Below, in pieces: positions 1 through 9,490 of a DNA stretch of 64,000 nt. Both the position numbers and the translations under genes were made by a program. Origin of the DNA: Rhizobium sp. P40RR-XXII. Its GTDB lineage: Bacteria; Pseudomonadota; Alphaproteobacteria; Rhizobiales; Rhizobiaceae. The stretch spans positions 186,001-250,000 of the forward strand of contig NZ_JABAII010000007.1 of NCBI RefSeq assembly GCF_012641405.1, read 5' to 3'. Within the stretch, counting starts at the first letter, position 1; each line of letters begins with the position of its first letter. Below the pieces are notes generated by a model. That model ran no database searches and was not told the DNA's origin. It saw nothing but the letters and a program-made list of their open reading frames with translations.

Positions 1-640
1 CGCTTGCCTGCGGCTGTGCGCCGTAATAGGCAACGCCTGCCTTCAGCTCAGGCGAGATCGTCGCGAAACGATTGACGAGACCGCCGCCCCAGCAGAAGCC
101 GACCGCGCCGACCTTGCCGTTGGCGCCATCGGCCTTGGCAAGATAGGTCAGGCTCGCTTCGGCATTGGCGGCCGTCAATGCTGGATCGAGACCGGTGAAC
201 ATATCGCGTGCCTTGTCCTCATCGTCAGGCGTGCCGCCGGACGGAGAGAGAAAATCCGGCGCCAGTACCACGAAACCTTCCAGCGCCATGCGGCGGGCGA
301 CATCGCGGATATGCGGATTGAGACCACGGTTCTCGTGGATGACGATGACGCCGCCGAGCGTGCCGGCCGCGTCTTTCGGGCGAACGAGATAGCCTTTCAT
401 CTCGCCCTTGCCGCCGGCATAGGTCACATCCTTTGCTTCCAGCCTGCTGTCATCGGCGGCGATGACCTCGGCGCTTGCCTTGTTGGCGGCGAGCAGCGGC
501 GCGATCGCGGCAGCAGCGCCGGCGGAGCCCGCAAGCTTGGTCAGCTTTTCCATGAAACCCCGACGATCGAGCGTCAGATGCGTGTATTCGTCATAGGCGT
601 TGATCATCGCCTGCGTCACAACGGGCTTTTCCGTGCTCAT
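1..640 (-). CDS. Dienelactone hydrolase family protein, Tat-like N-terminus (3' end outside window)
   Basis: The minus-strand frame opens with ATG at 640 and runs off the left edge, so about 213 codons are visible. The protein has an alpha/beta-hydrolase layout with the dienelactone-hydrolase nucleophile motif GFCWGG near 75-110 of the window, where Cys replaces the usual Ser. Residues about 26-30 read RRGFM, followed by an Ala-rich hydrophobic stretch ending in ASA, which looks like a twin-arginine export signal, so a periplasmic location is likely. Family members cleave cyclic enol esters or related esters; the substrate here cannot be told. A purine-rich stretch (GGGAG) lies about 12 bases before the start. 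The C-terminal part, including the expected catalytic His, is outside the window. Confidence 0.85.
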   Translation of the reverse strand, partial: MSTEKPVVTQAMINAYDEYTHLTLDRRGFMEKLTKLAGSAGAAAAIAPLLAANKASAEVIAADDSRLEAKDVTYAGGKGEMKGYLVRPKDAAGTLGGVIVIHENRGLNPHIRDVARRMALEGFVVLAPDFLSPSGGTPDDEDKARDMFTGLDPALTAANAEASLTYLAKADGANGKVGAVGFCWGGGLVNRFATISPELKAGVAYYGAQPQAS

Positions 641-784
641 GGTCCTGTTCTCCCATTTTCCCCGGCAGCAGACGCAAAGCGACCGCCACCCGCTGACAAG
701 ATAGATCAGTGGGCGGCGGGGTAACGGTAAAGGTAAAACACAAATACGTTACCGCAGGTTGTCATCGCGATAACATACGTGGTG

Positions 785-1207
785 TCAGGAGAAGGCAAGC
801 CAGATGCCGAGCCAGACCCACATGCCGACGAGTGCCATAAAGCCGAGCGTAAAGAGTGGGCTGCGATAGCGTAGGTTGTTGCTGGTCACATGCACGAAAG
901 CATGAGCGTAGCGCGTGGCGACAAAGACCCAGGCGAGGATCACGGCCGGCAGATTATCCGCCTGACTGGTATAAAGCACGATGCAGCAGGCGTAAAAGAG
1001 CAAGGGAAGCTCGAACTGATTGGCAAGGCTGTTTCGCACCACCAGGCTTTCGGCCGGCTCGTTGGCGGGATGGTTCTCGCGAAATTGCTCGGGCTGGATG
1101 CGGCCGGCCTTCACCAGTACGCGGCGGCGCCATCCCAGGAGCGCATAGAGAATGAAGACAAGCACCGCATGCGCCACCATGGGCCAAAACATTTCATAGC
1201 CGGTCAC
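785..1207 (-). CDS. MAPEG family membrane protein
   Basis: This is a 140-residue integral membrane protein with about four hydrophobic segments. It carries the MAPEG pattern of a polar loop after helix 1 followed by an N-Q-F-E-L-P motif at the start of helix 2 (VRNSLANQFELPLLFY). MAPEG proteins include microsomal glutathione transferases; in bacteria the substrate is mostly unknown. I chose the GTG at 1207 because AAAGGAG sits 8 bases upstream; a TTG at 1249 extends the frame but has no such site. It follows the membrane-protein gene at 1250-1840 by 42 bases on the same strand, so it is probably the last gene of a guaB transcript. Confidence 0.85.
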   Translation of the reverse strand: MTGYEMFWPMVAHAVLVFILYALLGWRRRVLVKAGRIQPEQFRENHPANEPAESLVVRNSLANQFELPLLFYACCIVLYTSQADNLPAVILAWVFVATRYAHAFVHVTSNNLRYRSPLFTLGFMALVGMWVWLGIWLAFS

Positions 1208-1249
1208 GCCGCCAACTCCTTTGGAATCTCCGAAAGTCGATAGGATCAA

Positions 1250-1840
1250 TCAGGACGGCCGCGCGCCGTCGCGCGACAGGTAGCGAAAAATCGCGAACCG
1301 GGCCAGTAGAATAACCGTCACCACCAGCGTCAGGAATTTCAGCCTGACGATAACAGGCAGTACGCTTGCAAGAAGCGCCACGGTCGAGTCCGATGGCGTC
1401 GCCGGCGGATAAAGCATGAGACCGGCGATATTCTCGGCATAATCGACAACCGTATAGAAGATCGGCAAGCAGAAAATGACTGCGGTCGCGCCGGGAGGGA
1501 TCGGTCGGCCGAAGAAAAAGCCGCCCGGCCCGATCAGCCGCATCAGGCAGAACAGCAACCCACCCAGCACCAGCGGAAAGATCAGCTCCGGCCCGAGATA
1601 CATGGAATGCAGGATCTCGGCAGGATCGGGATGATCCTTGAGGTAGCCCAGCATGGCGATGACGTCGTCGCGCTCATAGCCGCCGATGCGCGCATCGAGC
1701 ATCTGCTGGCCGGTTGCGGCTTCGCTGAACGCTCTGACGAAGCCGGCGTAGATCCAGGCGAAGAGCGCCAGCGAGAGAGCCGCGAGGATCGCCGCCAGGC
1801 CCTGCAAGGACCTGGCGCTGTCCTGAGCGCGATCCGCCAT
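1250..1840 (-). CDS. Hypothetical four-helix membrane protein downstream of guaB
   Basis: This encodes 196 residues with hydrophobic segments at roughly residues 13-35, 84-105, 115-140 and 160-185, so about four membrane helices. I recognise no catalytic motif and cannot assign a family. The ATG at 1840 lies three bases after the guaB stop (TGA-TTG-ATG), so it is very probably translated from the guaB mRNA. The tight spacing suggests co-expression with guanine nucleotide synthesis but does not reveal a function. Base composition is like that of its neighbours. Confidence 0.75.
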   Translation of the reverse strand: MADRAQDSARSLQGLAAILAALSLALFAWIYAGFVRAFSEAATGQQMLDARIGGYERDDVIAMLGYLKDHPDPAEILHSMYLGPELIFPLVLGGLLFCLMRLIGPGGFFFGRPIPPGATAVIFCLPIFYTVVDYAENIAGLMLYPPATPSDSTVALLASVLPVIVRLKFLTLVVTVILLARFAIFRYLSRDGARPS

Positions 1841-1843
1841 CAA

Positions 1844-3328
1844 TCAGCCGCCTGCACCCGGATAGTTCGGGCTTTCACGGGTGATCGTAACGTCATGGGC
1901 GTGGCTTTCGCGCAGACCCGCACCGGAGATGCGAACGAAGGTCGCGCGCTCCTGGAAGTCCTTGAGATCGGCGCCGCCGACATAGCCCATAGCAGCCTTG
2001 AGGCCGCCTGCGAGCTGATGCAGCACGCCGGAGACAGGCCCCTTGTAGGGAACCTGGCCTTCGATACCTTCCGGCACAAGCTTCAGCGTGTCGCGGACCT
2101 CGGCTTGGAAGTAACGGTCCGCCGAACCGCGCGCCATGGCCCCGACGGAGCCCATGCCGCGATAGGCCTTGAAGGAGCGACCCTGGTAGAGATAGACCTC
2201 GCCCGGGCTTTCATCCGTGCCGGCGAGCAGCGAGCCGATCATGGCGGCGGATGCGCCGGCGGCGATCGCCTTTGCCAGGTCGCCGGAGAACTTGATGCCG
2301 CCGTCGGCGATAACAGGGATGTTCTGATCCTGCGCCGCCTGCACCGCCGACATGATGGCGGCCAGCTGCGGCACGCCGACACCGGCAACGATACGGGTCG
2401 TGCAGATGGAGCCGGGACCGATACCGACCTTGACGGCGTCGGCGCCGGCATCGATCAGCGCCCGCGTGCCGTCATAGGTAGCGACGTTGCCGGCCATGAT
2501 GCGGACCGAGTTGGAGAGCTTCTTGACGCGGGTGACGGCGTCCAGAACGCGCTGCGAATGACCGTGAGCGGTATCGACGACCAGGAGGTCGACGCCGGCG
2601 TCGATCAGGCGCTCGGCGCGTTCGAAGCCGTCATCGCCGACGCTGATGGCGGCAGCGGCGCGCAGGCGGCCCTGCGCATCCTTCGAAGCATTCGGGTTCA
2701 GCTGCGACTTCTCGATATCCTTGACCGTGATCAGGCCGACCAGACGGCTATCGCCATCGATGACGAGCAGCTTTTCGATGCGATGCTTGTGCAGCAGGCG
2801 CTTGGCTTCCTGCTGTTGGACACTTTCCGTGACCGTGATCAGATTTTCGCGGGTCATCAGCTCGTAGATCTTCTGCTGGGGATCCGAGGCGAAACGGACA
2901 TCGCGGTTGGTGAGGATGCCGACGAGGCGATGCGACTTTTCGACGACCGGGATGCCGGAAATGCCGTGCGCCTTCATCAGGCCGAGCGCCTCGGCAAGCG
3001 TCGCATCCGGACCGATGGTGACCGGGTTGACCACCATGCCGCTTTCGAACTTCTTGACCTGGCGAACCTCTTCGGCCTGCTGCACCGGCGTCAGGTTGCG
3101 GTGGATAACGCCCATGCCACCGGCCTGAGCCATGGCGATCGCGAGGCGGCTTTCCGTCACCGTGTCCATGGCAGCGGAGAGAATCGGCAGGTTGAGCTCG
3201 ATATCCTGGGCGATGCGGGTGGCGATATTCGTCTGGCCCGGCATGACCTCGGAGTGTCCCGGCTGCAGGAGCACGTCATCGAATGTGAGGGCATCCAACC
3301 CGGTAGACGTTTCAATAATGCGTGCCAT
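1844..3328 (-). CDS. guaB: Inosine-5'-monophosphate dehydrogenase
   Basis: GuaB oxidises IMP to XMP with NAD+, the first committed step of GMP synthesis, in the cytosol. The 494-residue length is typical. The TIM-barrel core is interrupted by a tandem CBS (Bateman) domain at about residues 95-205. The catalytic loop reads GPGSICTTR with the nucleophile at Cys309, and the mobile-flap region and the IMP phosphate-binding segments (GGIKFSGD and the following glycine-rich stretch) are present. The start at 3328 (MARIIET) is chosen because AAGGA lies 8 bases upstream; a TTG two codons earlier is less likely. Two small membrane-protein genes follow closely on the same strand. The gene diverges from plsY. 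Confidence 0.97.
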   Translation of the reverse strand: MARIIETSTGLDALTFDDVLLQPGHSEVMPGQTNIATRIAQDIELNLPILSAAMDTVTESRLAIAMAQAGGMGVIHRNLTPVQQAEEVRQVKKFESGMVVNPVTIGPDATLAEALGLMKAHGISGIPVVEKSHRLVGILTNRDVRFASDPQQKIYELMTRENLITVTESVQQQEAKRLLHKHRIEKLLVIDGDSRLVGLITVKDIEKSQLNPNASKDAQGRLRAAAAISVGDDGFERAERLIDAGVDLLVVDTAHGHSQRVLDAVTRVKKLSNSVRIMAGNVATYDGTRALIDAGADAVKVGIGPGSICTTRIVAGVGVPQLAAIMSAVQAAQDQNIPVIADGGIKFSGDLAKAIAAGASAAMIGSLLAGTDESPGEVYLYQGRSFKAYRGMGSVGAMARGSADRYFQAEVRDTLKLVPEGIEGQVPYKGPVSGVLHQLAGGLKAAMGYVGGADLKDFQERATFVRISGAGLRESHAHDVTITRESPNYPGAGG

Positions 3329-3716
3329 GGCCAATTCCTTCGTCTGTGAAAAACAGGAAAGCCCGGAACGAATCGTCTACCGGGCGATCTTGCAAGTGTT
3401 GCTTGGAAGTTGGCGAGGGCTGGTAACACGTCTATGACAGGAAGTGAATAGCAAAAAGCGCGGGGCAGATATGCCAATCCCGGCTTCAACACCGAATTCG
3501 ACCGCGGCCGCACGATTGAGGCCGTTTGGTGCATCTCGTTGTCAGTATTGGAACGTTGAGAATATTTTCGTGCGAGGTGCAGCGAAACGCGATTGCTGGG
3601 ACTACCCTTCGTTCGCAATGATACTGAATGCAAAACTGTCGTTCAGTCATGAGCTTTGCGACATCGCAATTCCGGCCGGGATCCACGACGGCAAAGACAT
3701 AGACGAGGTGGCATTT
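3329..3716. other. Divergent intergenic region guaB / plsY (388 bp)
   Basis: This region should hold the guaB promoter (minus) and the plsY promoter (plus). The plsY frame stays open upstream to about 3444, but the extra 91 codons (many Arg, Ser and Cys residues) do not look like PlsY, and the family normally begins at the ATG used here. I see no convincing riboswitch, terminator or long palindrome. The composition is somewhat less GC-rich than the flanking genes. Confidence 0.5.
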
Positions 3717-4388
3717 ATGACTTTCTGGATAGCGAGCGCAATTGGATTGGCGATCGCTTACCTCTTCGGCTCCGCGCCCACGGGCTATCTGGCGGGGAGA
3801 CTGCTCAAGGGCGTTGATATTCGGGAGCTTGGTTCCCAATCCACCGGCGCAACGAACGTATTGCGGACGCTTGGGAAATGGCCCACCTTGGCAGTGCTCC
3901 TGGTCGATGTGTTGAAAGGTGCCGCGGCGATCGTCTTCGCCCGTTGGTTTTATCCTTGGCTCTCTACATTGGCGTCTGTGACACCGCCGACCGCGCTTAA
4001 TCCGCAAATCTGGGTGCCCTGGGCTGTTTGCCTGGCAGGATTTGCCGTGCTGCTGGGGCATAGCCGTCCGGTTTGGTTGAATTTTAAGGGCGGCAAATCC
4101 GTCGCGACCGGACTTGGCCTGCTGCTGGCGATATCCTCGCCAACGGGTCTAGGGGCTCTGGCGATTTTTGGTCTGGTGTTGGCTGTTTTTCGGATTGTCT
4201 CGCTTGGTTCGATCCTGGCGGCCCTGACCGCGATTGCCCTCATCTGCGGCCTGGAACAACCGTTATCCTATCGGCTGCTGGTGATCGCGGGCGGCCTTTA
4301 CGTGATCATACGCCATCGGGCCAACATACGACGGCTGATGGCAGGCACTGAGCCTCGCCTCGGGCAAAGTGCCATCGTCCAGAACTGA
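3717..4388 (+). CDS. plsY: Glycerol-3-phosphate acyltransferase PlsY, resembling the cyanobacterial type
   Basis: PlsY transfers an acyl group from acyl-phosphate to glycerol-3-phosphate, the first step of phospholipid synthesis, in the inner membrane. The 223 residues hold about five to six helices and the family motifs: motif 1 around residues 18-50 (GSAPTGYLAGR, then STGATNVLRTLGK), motif 2 around 114-132 (GHSRPVWLNFKGGKSVATG) and motif 3 near 159-166. The wording STGATNVLRTLGK, the KSVATG ending of motif 2 and the tail RHRANIRRLMAGTEPRLGQ are, from memory, features of cyanobacterial PlsY rather than of the rhizobial enzyme next to dprA. It stands alone between guaB and a hydrolase gene and ends in a strong terminator. 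It may be a second, acquired PlsY. The core motif has Gln41 where I expect Gly. Confidence 0.88.
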   Translation: MTFWIASAIGLAIAYLFGSAPTGYLAGRLLKGVDIRELGSQSTGATNVLRTLGKWPTLAVLLVDVLKGAAAIVFARWFYPWLSTLASVTPPTALNPQIWVPWAVCLAGFAVLLGHSRPVWLNFKGGKSVATGLGLLLAISSPTGLGALAIFGLVLAVFRIVSLGSILAALTAIALICGLEQPLSYRLLVIAGGLYVIIRHRANIRRLMAGTEPRLGQSAIVQN

Positions 4389-4424
4389 AACGGGATCGCA
4401 CGTCCGGCAGGTGCGATCCCGTTT
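4388..4424. terminator. Bidirectional hairpin terminator between plsY and the MBL-fold gene
   Basis: A perfect 14-bp inverted repeat (AAACGGGATCGCAC and its complement) with a 9-base loop lies between two convergent genes. The A-run on one side and T-run on the other let it work in both directions. Confidence 0.85.
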
Positions 4425-4441
4425 ACTTTGGTTTGCTTATC

Positions 4442-5314
4442 TCAAACGTCCAGCTGATAGGTTTTCGGAATGTAGCGGAAGCCTTCCGGCTGCTTTTCGA
4501 CGAAGCCGACGGCGGGGAAAGGCATGTGGAAGCCGAGGAAGGGAATGCGGTCGGCGGCGATCATGTCGAAGATGCGCCGGCGGGTCTTGGCGGCCTGTGC
4601 TTTGTCGGCATCGAAACGGACTTCCCAATCCGGCCGGCCGAGCGACAGGATATAATGGTTAGCGGTGTCGCCGGTCATAACAAGCTGCCTGCCGTCGGAT
4701 TCCAGATGAAAAACGAGATGGCCGGGCGTATGGCCCGGAGCCAGCATGGCGGTCATGCCGCTGACGATCCGGTCGCCGTCCTTCAGAAAGGTCATCTTCT
4801 CGGCAAAGGGCACGACATTGGCAAGCACGGCCTTGTGGCCGCCTTCCGCCGACGTTCCCTCGCGCGCCTTATCGGTCCAGAACCCATATTCGATCTCGCC
4901 GCTGACGTAGCGAGCATTCGGAAAGGCCGGGCCGCCCTCCTCCATCAGTCCGCTGATATGATCGCCATGCAGATGCGTCAGGGCGACGACGGTGACCTGC
5001 TCCGGCGTGTAGCCGACTGCCTTCAGCCCCTCGCGAAACCGGCCGAGGCCCCGCGCGCGGCCGGCAGCGCCAAAGCCGGTGTCGACGACGATCACATCGA
5101 AGCCGGTATCGATGATGGCAGGCGCATAGCTGTTAACAAGCTTTTCCGTCGGCAGGAAATTCTGCTCCAGCAGCTTGCGCACGGTATCGGGCGCCTGGTT
5201 GGAGCCGAAGGTCTCCCAGGGATTGTCCATGATGTTGGCGCCGTCCTTGACGACGGTGATGGTGCAGGATCCCAATTTGAACTGGTGCGTGTCTGGGGGC
5301 GGGACAGCGGTCAT
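4442..5314 (-). CDS. MBL-fold metallo-hydrolase
   Basis: This is a 290-residue metallo-beta-lactamase-fold protein. The metal-binding motif THLHGDH is at residues 113-119, with a later His in APGHTPGH and an Asp in MTGDTAN, so both metal sites look intact. The family includes lactonases and many other hydrolases, and the AiiA-like layout would allow N-acyl-homoserine-lactone hydrolysis, but nothing here proves a substrate. No signal peptide is evident, so it is probably cytosolic. I chose the ATG at 5314 (MTAVPPP) because AAGGAGT lies 6 bases upstream; the ATG at 5341 has no such site. The gene is convergent with plsY and divergent from the MFS gene. Confidence 0.88.
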   Translation of the reverse strand: MTAVPPPDTHQFKLGSCTITVVKDGANIMDNPWETFGSNQAPDTVRKLLEQNFLPTEKLVNSYAPAIIDTGFDVIVVDTGFGAAGRARGLGRFREGLKAVGYTPEQVTVVALTHLHGDHISGLMEEGGPAFPNARYVSGEIEYGFWTDKAREGTSAEGGHKAVLANVVPFAEKMTFLKDGDRIVSGMTAMLAPGHTPGHLVFHLESDGRQLVMTGDTANHYILSLGRPDWEVRFDADKAQAAKTRRRIFDMIAADRIPFLGFHMPFPAVGFVEKQPEGFRYIPKTYQLDV

Positions 5315-5661
5315 GATCTCACTCCTTGTGCTGATGCGCAACGTAAGCTGCGCCTATCGACATCGCCGGCAGCAGCGGCCAGGAAAGACGTGCTGCTTGA
5401 CCGAAAAATTGGTCATGACAAGACAATCCAAATCCGCTAATACACCGGGCGACGTTTTATGCGTTTAGCATTTCCATGCTCTTAGCATATGTCAAATCCT
5501 GCGGTCCACATCGTGCGGTGGCGGATATCACGAAGACGTGATCCCCAAGCGTTCATGGTGCAAGATCCGGGATTGGCAGCAGCCTCGCACAAGACTACAG
5601 AGCGGCTATCGCGCGCCCAGCGACAGCCTTCCCGAAGACAGACCTATCAAGGCGGATGCCT
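5315..5661. promoter_or_regulatory. Divergent intergenic region with two short inverted repeats (347 bp)
   Basis: The region separates the MBL hydrolase (minus) from the MFS exporter (plus). It holds TGACC-N8-GGTCA at 5398-5415 and ATCACG-N4-CGTGAT at 5527-5542, plus two TTAGCAT copies around 5464-5487. These could be operator sites for an unknown regulator controlling the exporter. No gene for such a regulator is adjacent. Confidence 0.35.
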
Positions 5662-7092
5662 ATGAATCGCATCGTTCCGTTGATCCTCGCCGTCGCTCTC
5701 TTCATGGAACAGATGGATTCCACCGTCATCGCGACGGCGCTGCCAGCCATCGCCAACGATCTCCATGTCGGGCCGATCACGCTCAAGCTGGCGCTGACCT
5801 CCTACATGGTGTCGCTGGCGGTTTTCATCCCGATCAGCGGCTGGATGGCGGATCGCTTCGGCGCGAAGAACATCTTCCGCGTCGCCATCTGCGTTTTCGT
5901 TATCGGTTCCATCATGTGCGCCTTTTCCGGCGGCCTGCTGGAGTTCGTCTTCGCCCGCTTCCTGCAGGGCGTCGGCGGCTCGATGATGACGCCGGTCGGG
6001 CGCCTCGTGCTGGTGCGCACCACCCAGAAAAGCGATCTGGTTTCCGCCATGGCGCTGCTGTCCATTCCAGCGCTTGTCGGCCCGCTCGCCGGCCCGCCGC
6101 TCGGCGGCTTCATCACCACCTACGCCTCCTGGCACTGGATCTTCCTGATCAATGTTCCCGTCGGCATTCTCGGCGTCATCCTGTCGTCGATCTTCCTGCC
6201 CGACGTGGAAGCGACCATGCCGCCGAAGCTCGATTTCATCGGCTTCCTGCTGACATCCTTTGCGGCATCCGGCGTGGTCTTCGGCATGTCCGTCATCAGC
6301 CTGCCGGCATTGCCGCCCTACATCGGCATCTCCGCCGTCGTTATCGGTTTCGTCTGCGGTTTCCTCTATATCGGACACGCGCGCCGTCACCCGGCTCCGA
6401 TCCTCGACCTGTCGCTGCTGAAGAATGCCACCTTCCGCGCCTCGGTGACCGGCGGCACGCTGTTCCGCATCTGCATCGGCGCCATGCCCTTCCTGACGCC
6501 GTTGATGCTGCAGCTCGGCTTCGGCCTCAACCCGTTCCAGTCAGGCCTCATCACCTTTGCCGGGGCGATCGGTGCCATCTCCACCAAGTTCATTGCCCGC
6601 CGGGTCTTTACCGCCGTCGGCTTCAAGACGGCGCTACTTTCAGCCGCGGCCATCACGACCATCACCACCATCTGCACCGGCTTTTTCCAGCCCTGGACGT
6701 CGCATCTCATCATCATCGGCATATTGCTGATCGGCGGCTTCTCACGCTCGTTCTTCTTCACCGGCATCAATGCGCTCGCCTTCGCCGATATCAGTGACAA
6801 GCAGGCGAGCCAGGCAACGTCGATGAGCTCCGTCATGCAGCAGATCAGCCTCGCGCTCGGCGTCGCCGTCGCCGCCATGATCCTGGAAGCCTCGACCTTC
6901 TTCAGCGGCACGCAACTGCAGGTCCGCGATTTCCACATCGCCTTCTTCTGCATCTCGGTGCTGACCGTGCTTGCGACGATCCCCTTCATCCGGATGGATC
7001 GCAGCGCCGGCGCCATGGTTTCCGGCCACAAGGCCGGTCTCAAGCGCGTCGACGCCCTGCAGCCGCAGATACAGCAGCCGGTTGCAAAATGA
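5662..7092 (+). CDS. MFS transporter, DHA2-like drug:H+ antiporter
   Basis: The 476-residue protein is strongly hydrophobic with about 14 predicted membrane helices, as in the DHA2 (EmrB/QacA) branch. Motif D1-like residues occur at the N-terminus (MEQMDSTVIATALPAIA), motif A is GWMADRFGAKNIFR after helix 2, and the antiporter motif C region reads LVGPLAGPPLGGFI. It probably exports a toxic compound using the proton gradient; the substrate is unknown. The start ATG at 5662 has AAGGCGG 6 bases upstream; an in-frame ATG two codons earlier is possible. The gene ends before a hairpin terminator and is convergent with rlmE. Confidence 0.92.
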   Translation: MNRIVPLILAVALFMEQMDSTVIATALPAIANDLHVGPITLKLALTSYMVSLAVFIPISGWMADRFGAKNIFRVAICVFVIGSIMCAFSGGLLEFVFARFLQGVGGSMMTPVGRLVLVRTTQKSDLVSAMALLSIPALVGPLAGPPLGGFITTYASWHWIFLINVPVGILGVILSSIFLPDVEATMPPKLDFIGFLLTSFAASGVVFGMSVISLPALPPYIGISAVVIGFVCGFLYIGHARRHPAPILDLSLLKNATFRASVTGGTLFRICIGAMPFLTPLMLQLGFGLNPFQSGLITFAGAIGAISTKFIARRVFTAVGFKTALLSAAAITTITTICTGFFQPWTSHLIIIGILLIGGFSRSFFFTGINALAFADISDKQASQATSMSSVMQQISLALGVAVAAMILEASTFFSGTQLQVRDFHIAFFCISVLTVLATIPFIRMDRSAGAMVSGHKAGLKRVDALQPQIQQPVAK

Positions 7093-7101
7093 TGATGCAA
7101 T

Positions 7102-7138
7102 CCTCGTTACGCTTCGGCAAAGCCGCAGCGTAACGAGG
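7102..7138. terminator. Hairpin terminator between the MFS gene and rlmE
   Basis: A perfect 12-bp inverted repeat (CCTCGTTACGCT and its complement) with a 13-base loop lies between convergent genes. A short T-rich stretch follows on the plus strand. It probably ends both transcripts. Confidence 0.75.
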
Positions 7139-7172
7139 GTTTCGTCGATTTATCGATTGGAGATCGCCGGAT

Positions 7173-7910
7173 TTAACGACCGGCGGCGGATTGCTTTTCT
7201 TCCGTCTCGCCGTCCGGCTTCCGGCCCTTGAAGCCTTTCGCCAGCAGGAACATTTCCACCGACTCGGCTCGGGATGCGCCCGGCTTCATATGGACGACCT
7301 GGCGGAAGTTCTGCTTCAGGAATGCCAGAAGGTCGCGCTCGGTGCCGCCCTGGAAGGTCTTGGCAAGGAAGTGCCCTCCTTCGGCCAGCACTTCGACGGC
7401 GAAATGCGCTGCAACTTCGCAGAGGTGCATCGTCCGCAGATGATCGGTGCGGTGATGGCCCGTCGTCGGCGCGGCCATATCCGAAAGCACGACATCGGGC
7501 GCGCCGCCGACGGCATCGAGCAGCCGTTGCGGCGCATCCGGCTCCAGGAAGTCGAGTTGGAGCACGGTAACGCCCGGCAGAGGCGCCATTTCCAGAAAAT
7601 CGATGGCGGCGACGCGAATGTCATCTTCGGTCGAGTCGGTCACCTTGGCGGCGATCTGCGACCAGCTGCCGGGCGCAGCGCCCAGGTCGATGATGCGGCG
7701 CGCACCCTTCAGGATCTCATGCTTCTCGTCGATCTCCAGCAGCTTGAAAGCGGCGCGGGCGCGATAGCCTTCGAGCTGGGCACGCTGAACATAGGGATCG
7801 TTGATATGCCGATGCAGCCACTGCCGCGACGAGGCCTTCAGCTTCTTTTTTTTGACGCGCTGGCCGAGCTTGCGGCCTGTGCGGTTGCCGGCGATGGTTG
7901 GCTTGGTCAC
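7173..7910 (-). CDS. rlmE: 23S rRNA (uridine-2552-2'-O)-methyltransferase RlmE
   Basis: RlmE (FtsJ/RrmJ) methylates U2552 of 23S rRNA with S-adenosylmethionine during late 50S assembly. The 245-residue sequence has the SAM motif [13 protein letters not shown] and all members of the K-D-K-E catalytic tetrad, seen in [24 protein letters not shown] and [10 protein letters not shown]. The Lys-rich N-terminus ([16 protein letters not shown]) fits rRNA binding. The start is the GTG at 7910, which overlaps the stop of the phosphatase gene in the four bases GTGA, so translation is probably coupled. The longer frame upstream is just the phosphatase tail in another frame. Confidence 0.95.
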   Translation of the reverse strand: MTKPTIAGNRTGRKLGQRVKKKKLKASSRQWLHRHINDPYVQRAQLEGYRARAAFKLLEIDEKHEILKGARRIIDLGAAPGSWSQIAAKVTDSTEDDIRVAAIDFLEMAPLPGVTVLQLDFLEPDAPQRLLDAVGGAPDVVLSDMAAPTTGHHRTDHLRTMHLCEVAAHFAVEVLAEGGHFLAKTFQGGTERDLLAFLKQNFRQVVHMKPGASRAESVEMFLLAKGFKGRKPDGETEEKQSAAGR

Positions 7911-9490
7911 GTCTGCGGCCCCTTCATATCCCTCGGTCGATGACCCCGGCGCGAGCGGCCACGCCGCCAAACACCGTCATCCGCCATCATGTCAGTCAGC
8001 AGCCCCTCGCGCAGGCCTCGATCGGCAACCCGCATGCGCGGGCTTGGCCAGCGCCGGCGGATCGCCTCCAGAATGGCGCAGCCCGCCAGCACCAGATCGG
8101 CGCGATCCGGCCCGATGCAGGGATTGGCGGCGCGGCCGGCAAAATCCCAGGACAAGAGCTTGGCCTGCATCGCGCTCACTTCGTCGTCCGACAACCAAAC
8201 ACCGTCGACCCGACGCCGATCGTAGCGCGGCAGATCAAGATGGACGCCGGCGAGCGTCGTCACCGTGCCCGAAGTCCCGATCAGATGGAAATCGTCGCTG
8301 TCTCGCGCGGCTCCCTGCACCGGCGGGCAATCGAAACGCTCGAGCATGCGCTGGACTTCGCACACCATCGTCTCAAACAGCTCCGGCGTCACGTCGCGTC
8401 CGCCATGCCGCTCCGAGAGCGTCACGACGCCGACTGGCAGCGAGGTCCAATGGGTGATGTGATTGGCAAGCCGGCTGGAGCGGTTCTCGCCGATACGGAT
8501 GACGGCAATCTCGGAAGAGCCGCCGCCGATATCGAACAGCACGACCGAGCGCGCCTCCGGCCCCACAAGCGACGAGCAACCGGAAACGGCAAGCCGCGCC
8601 TCGGTCTCGCGATCGATGATCTCGAGCTGCAATCCCGTCTCTTCGGTCACGCGCGAAAGAAACGTCTCGCCATTGTCAGCCGCGCGGCAGGCCTCGGTCG
8701 CGATCAGCCGCATGCGGCGGATTTCGCGCGTCTTCAGCTTGGCCGCGCAGATGCGCAGCGCCTCCACGGCCCGATCCATGGCATCGCTCGAAAGGCGTCC
8801 GCTGGCGCCGAGCCCTTCGCCCAGGCGTACGATGCGGGAAAACGCATCGACCACCCGGAACTGGCCGGGGCGTGTCGGCTGCGCGATCAGCAGGCGGCAA
8901 TTGTTGGTGCCGAGATCGAGGGCGGCATAGAGGTCGAGCGGGCGGGAATCAGCCTCGGCATAGTGATGCTGCCCCTGGCCTTCGCGTCGCGGCTGCGATT
9001 GCCGGTTCGGGCGATGATCGTCATGGGCCGGGGCGTGCGCTTTCGCAGGTATGCTCGCGGGAGCGACGATCTGCGCCGTCTTCTCATGCGCCAAGGGCCG
9101 GCCCTGCAGGCCGCGCTTGCTGCGATGCTTGCGCCGGTTCTTGCCGCTCTTATGGGATGAGGCATGGCCGTGATCCGCCGCCGCACGGTGTTCCGGCGCA
9201 GGCGAAAGCTGCTGCTGCGTTTGGGAAGCGGATTGCGCACCACCATGCGCTGCGCCGCGTGCACGGCGTCGACGCTTGCGCTTTCTGGCCGGTGAGCCGG
9301 CCTCATCCTCTGCTGGGCGTTGCGCCGCCTGGCTGGGCTTGTTGCCTGCCTGGCTGGCCTCCGCAGAATGAGCATTCGGGCGGCCGTGACCGCGCTTACG
9401 CTTCGCGCGCCGGGAGGATTTACCCTTCCTGCGCTCTGCTTCCGACGCCCCGTCTGCTTGCGGCGCTGAGCCGCTGTCGGGGTCACTCAC
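7907..9490 (-). CDS. Ppx/GppA family phosphatase with a long basic N-terminal extension
   Basis: The C-terminal 340 residues form an ASKHA-fold exopolyphosphatase/guanosine-pentaphosphate phosphatase. Visible motifs are [12 protein letters not shown] (phosphate loop 1) and [13 protein letters not shown] (phosphate loop 2), with the acidic residues expected for catalysis. It should hydrolyse polyphosphate or pppGpp. The first ~185 residues are low-complexity and very rich in Arg, Lys, Ala, Ser and Gln, with clusters such as [10 protein letters not shown]; this looks disordered and could bind RNA, polyphosphate or ribosomes. The start is set at the GTG at 9490 (GGAAAAG 4 bases upstream); a GTG at 9508 is the alternative. 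It is coupled to rlmE by a GTGA overlap, hinting at a ribosome or stringent-response link. Confidence 0.88.
   Translation of the reverse strand: MSDPDSGSAPQADGASEAERRKGKSSRRAKRKRGHGRPNAHSAEASQAGNKPSQAAQRPAEDEAGSPARKRKRRRRARGAAHGGAQSASQTQQQLSPAPEHRAAADHGHASSHKSGKNRRKHRSKRGLQGRPLAHEKTAQIVAPASIPAKAHAPAHDDHRPNRQSQPRREGQGQHHYAEADSRPLDLYAALDLGTNNCRLLIAQPTRPGQFRVVDAFSRIVRLGEGLGASGRLSSDAMDRAVEALRICAAKLKTREIRRMRLIATEACRAADNGETFLSRVTEETGLQLEIIDRETEARLAVSGCSSLVGPEARSVVLFDIGGGSSEIAVIRIGENRSSRLANHITHWTSLPVGVVTLSERHGGRDVTPELFETMVCEVQRMLERFDCPPVQGAARDSDDFHLIGTSGTVTTLAGVHLDLPRYDRRRVDGVWLSDDEVSAMQAKLLSWDFAGRAANPCIGPDRADLVLAGCAILEAIRRRWPSPRMRVADRGLREGLLTDMMADDGVWRRGRSRRGHRPRDMKGPQT

Noticed and set aside
1607..3349. 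580-codon open frame antisense to guaB
   Set aside because: It mirrors guaB codon positions in a GC-rich genome, has no motif and lies under a certain gene.
3750..3765. GCGATCGC in plsY as a cyanobacterial HIP1 signature
   Set aside because: The octamer occurs by chance in this GC-rich genome, for example in guaB, so it does not support transfer.
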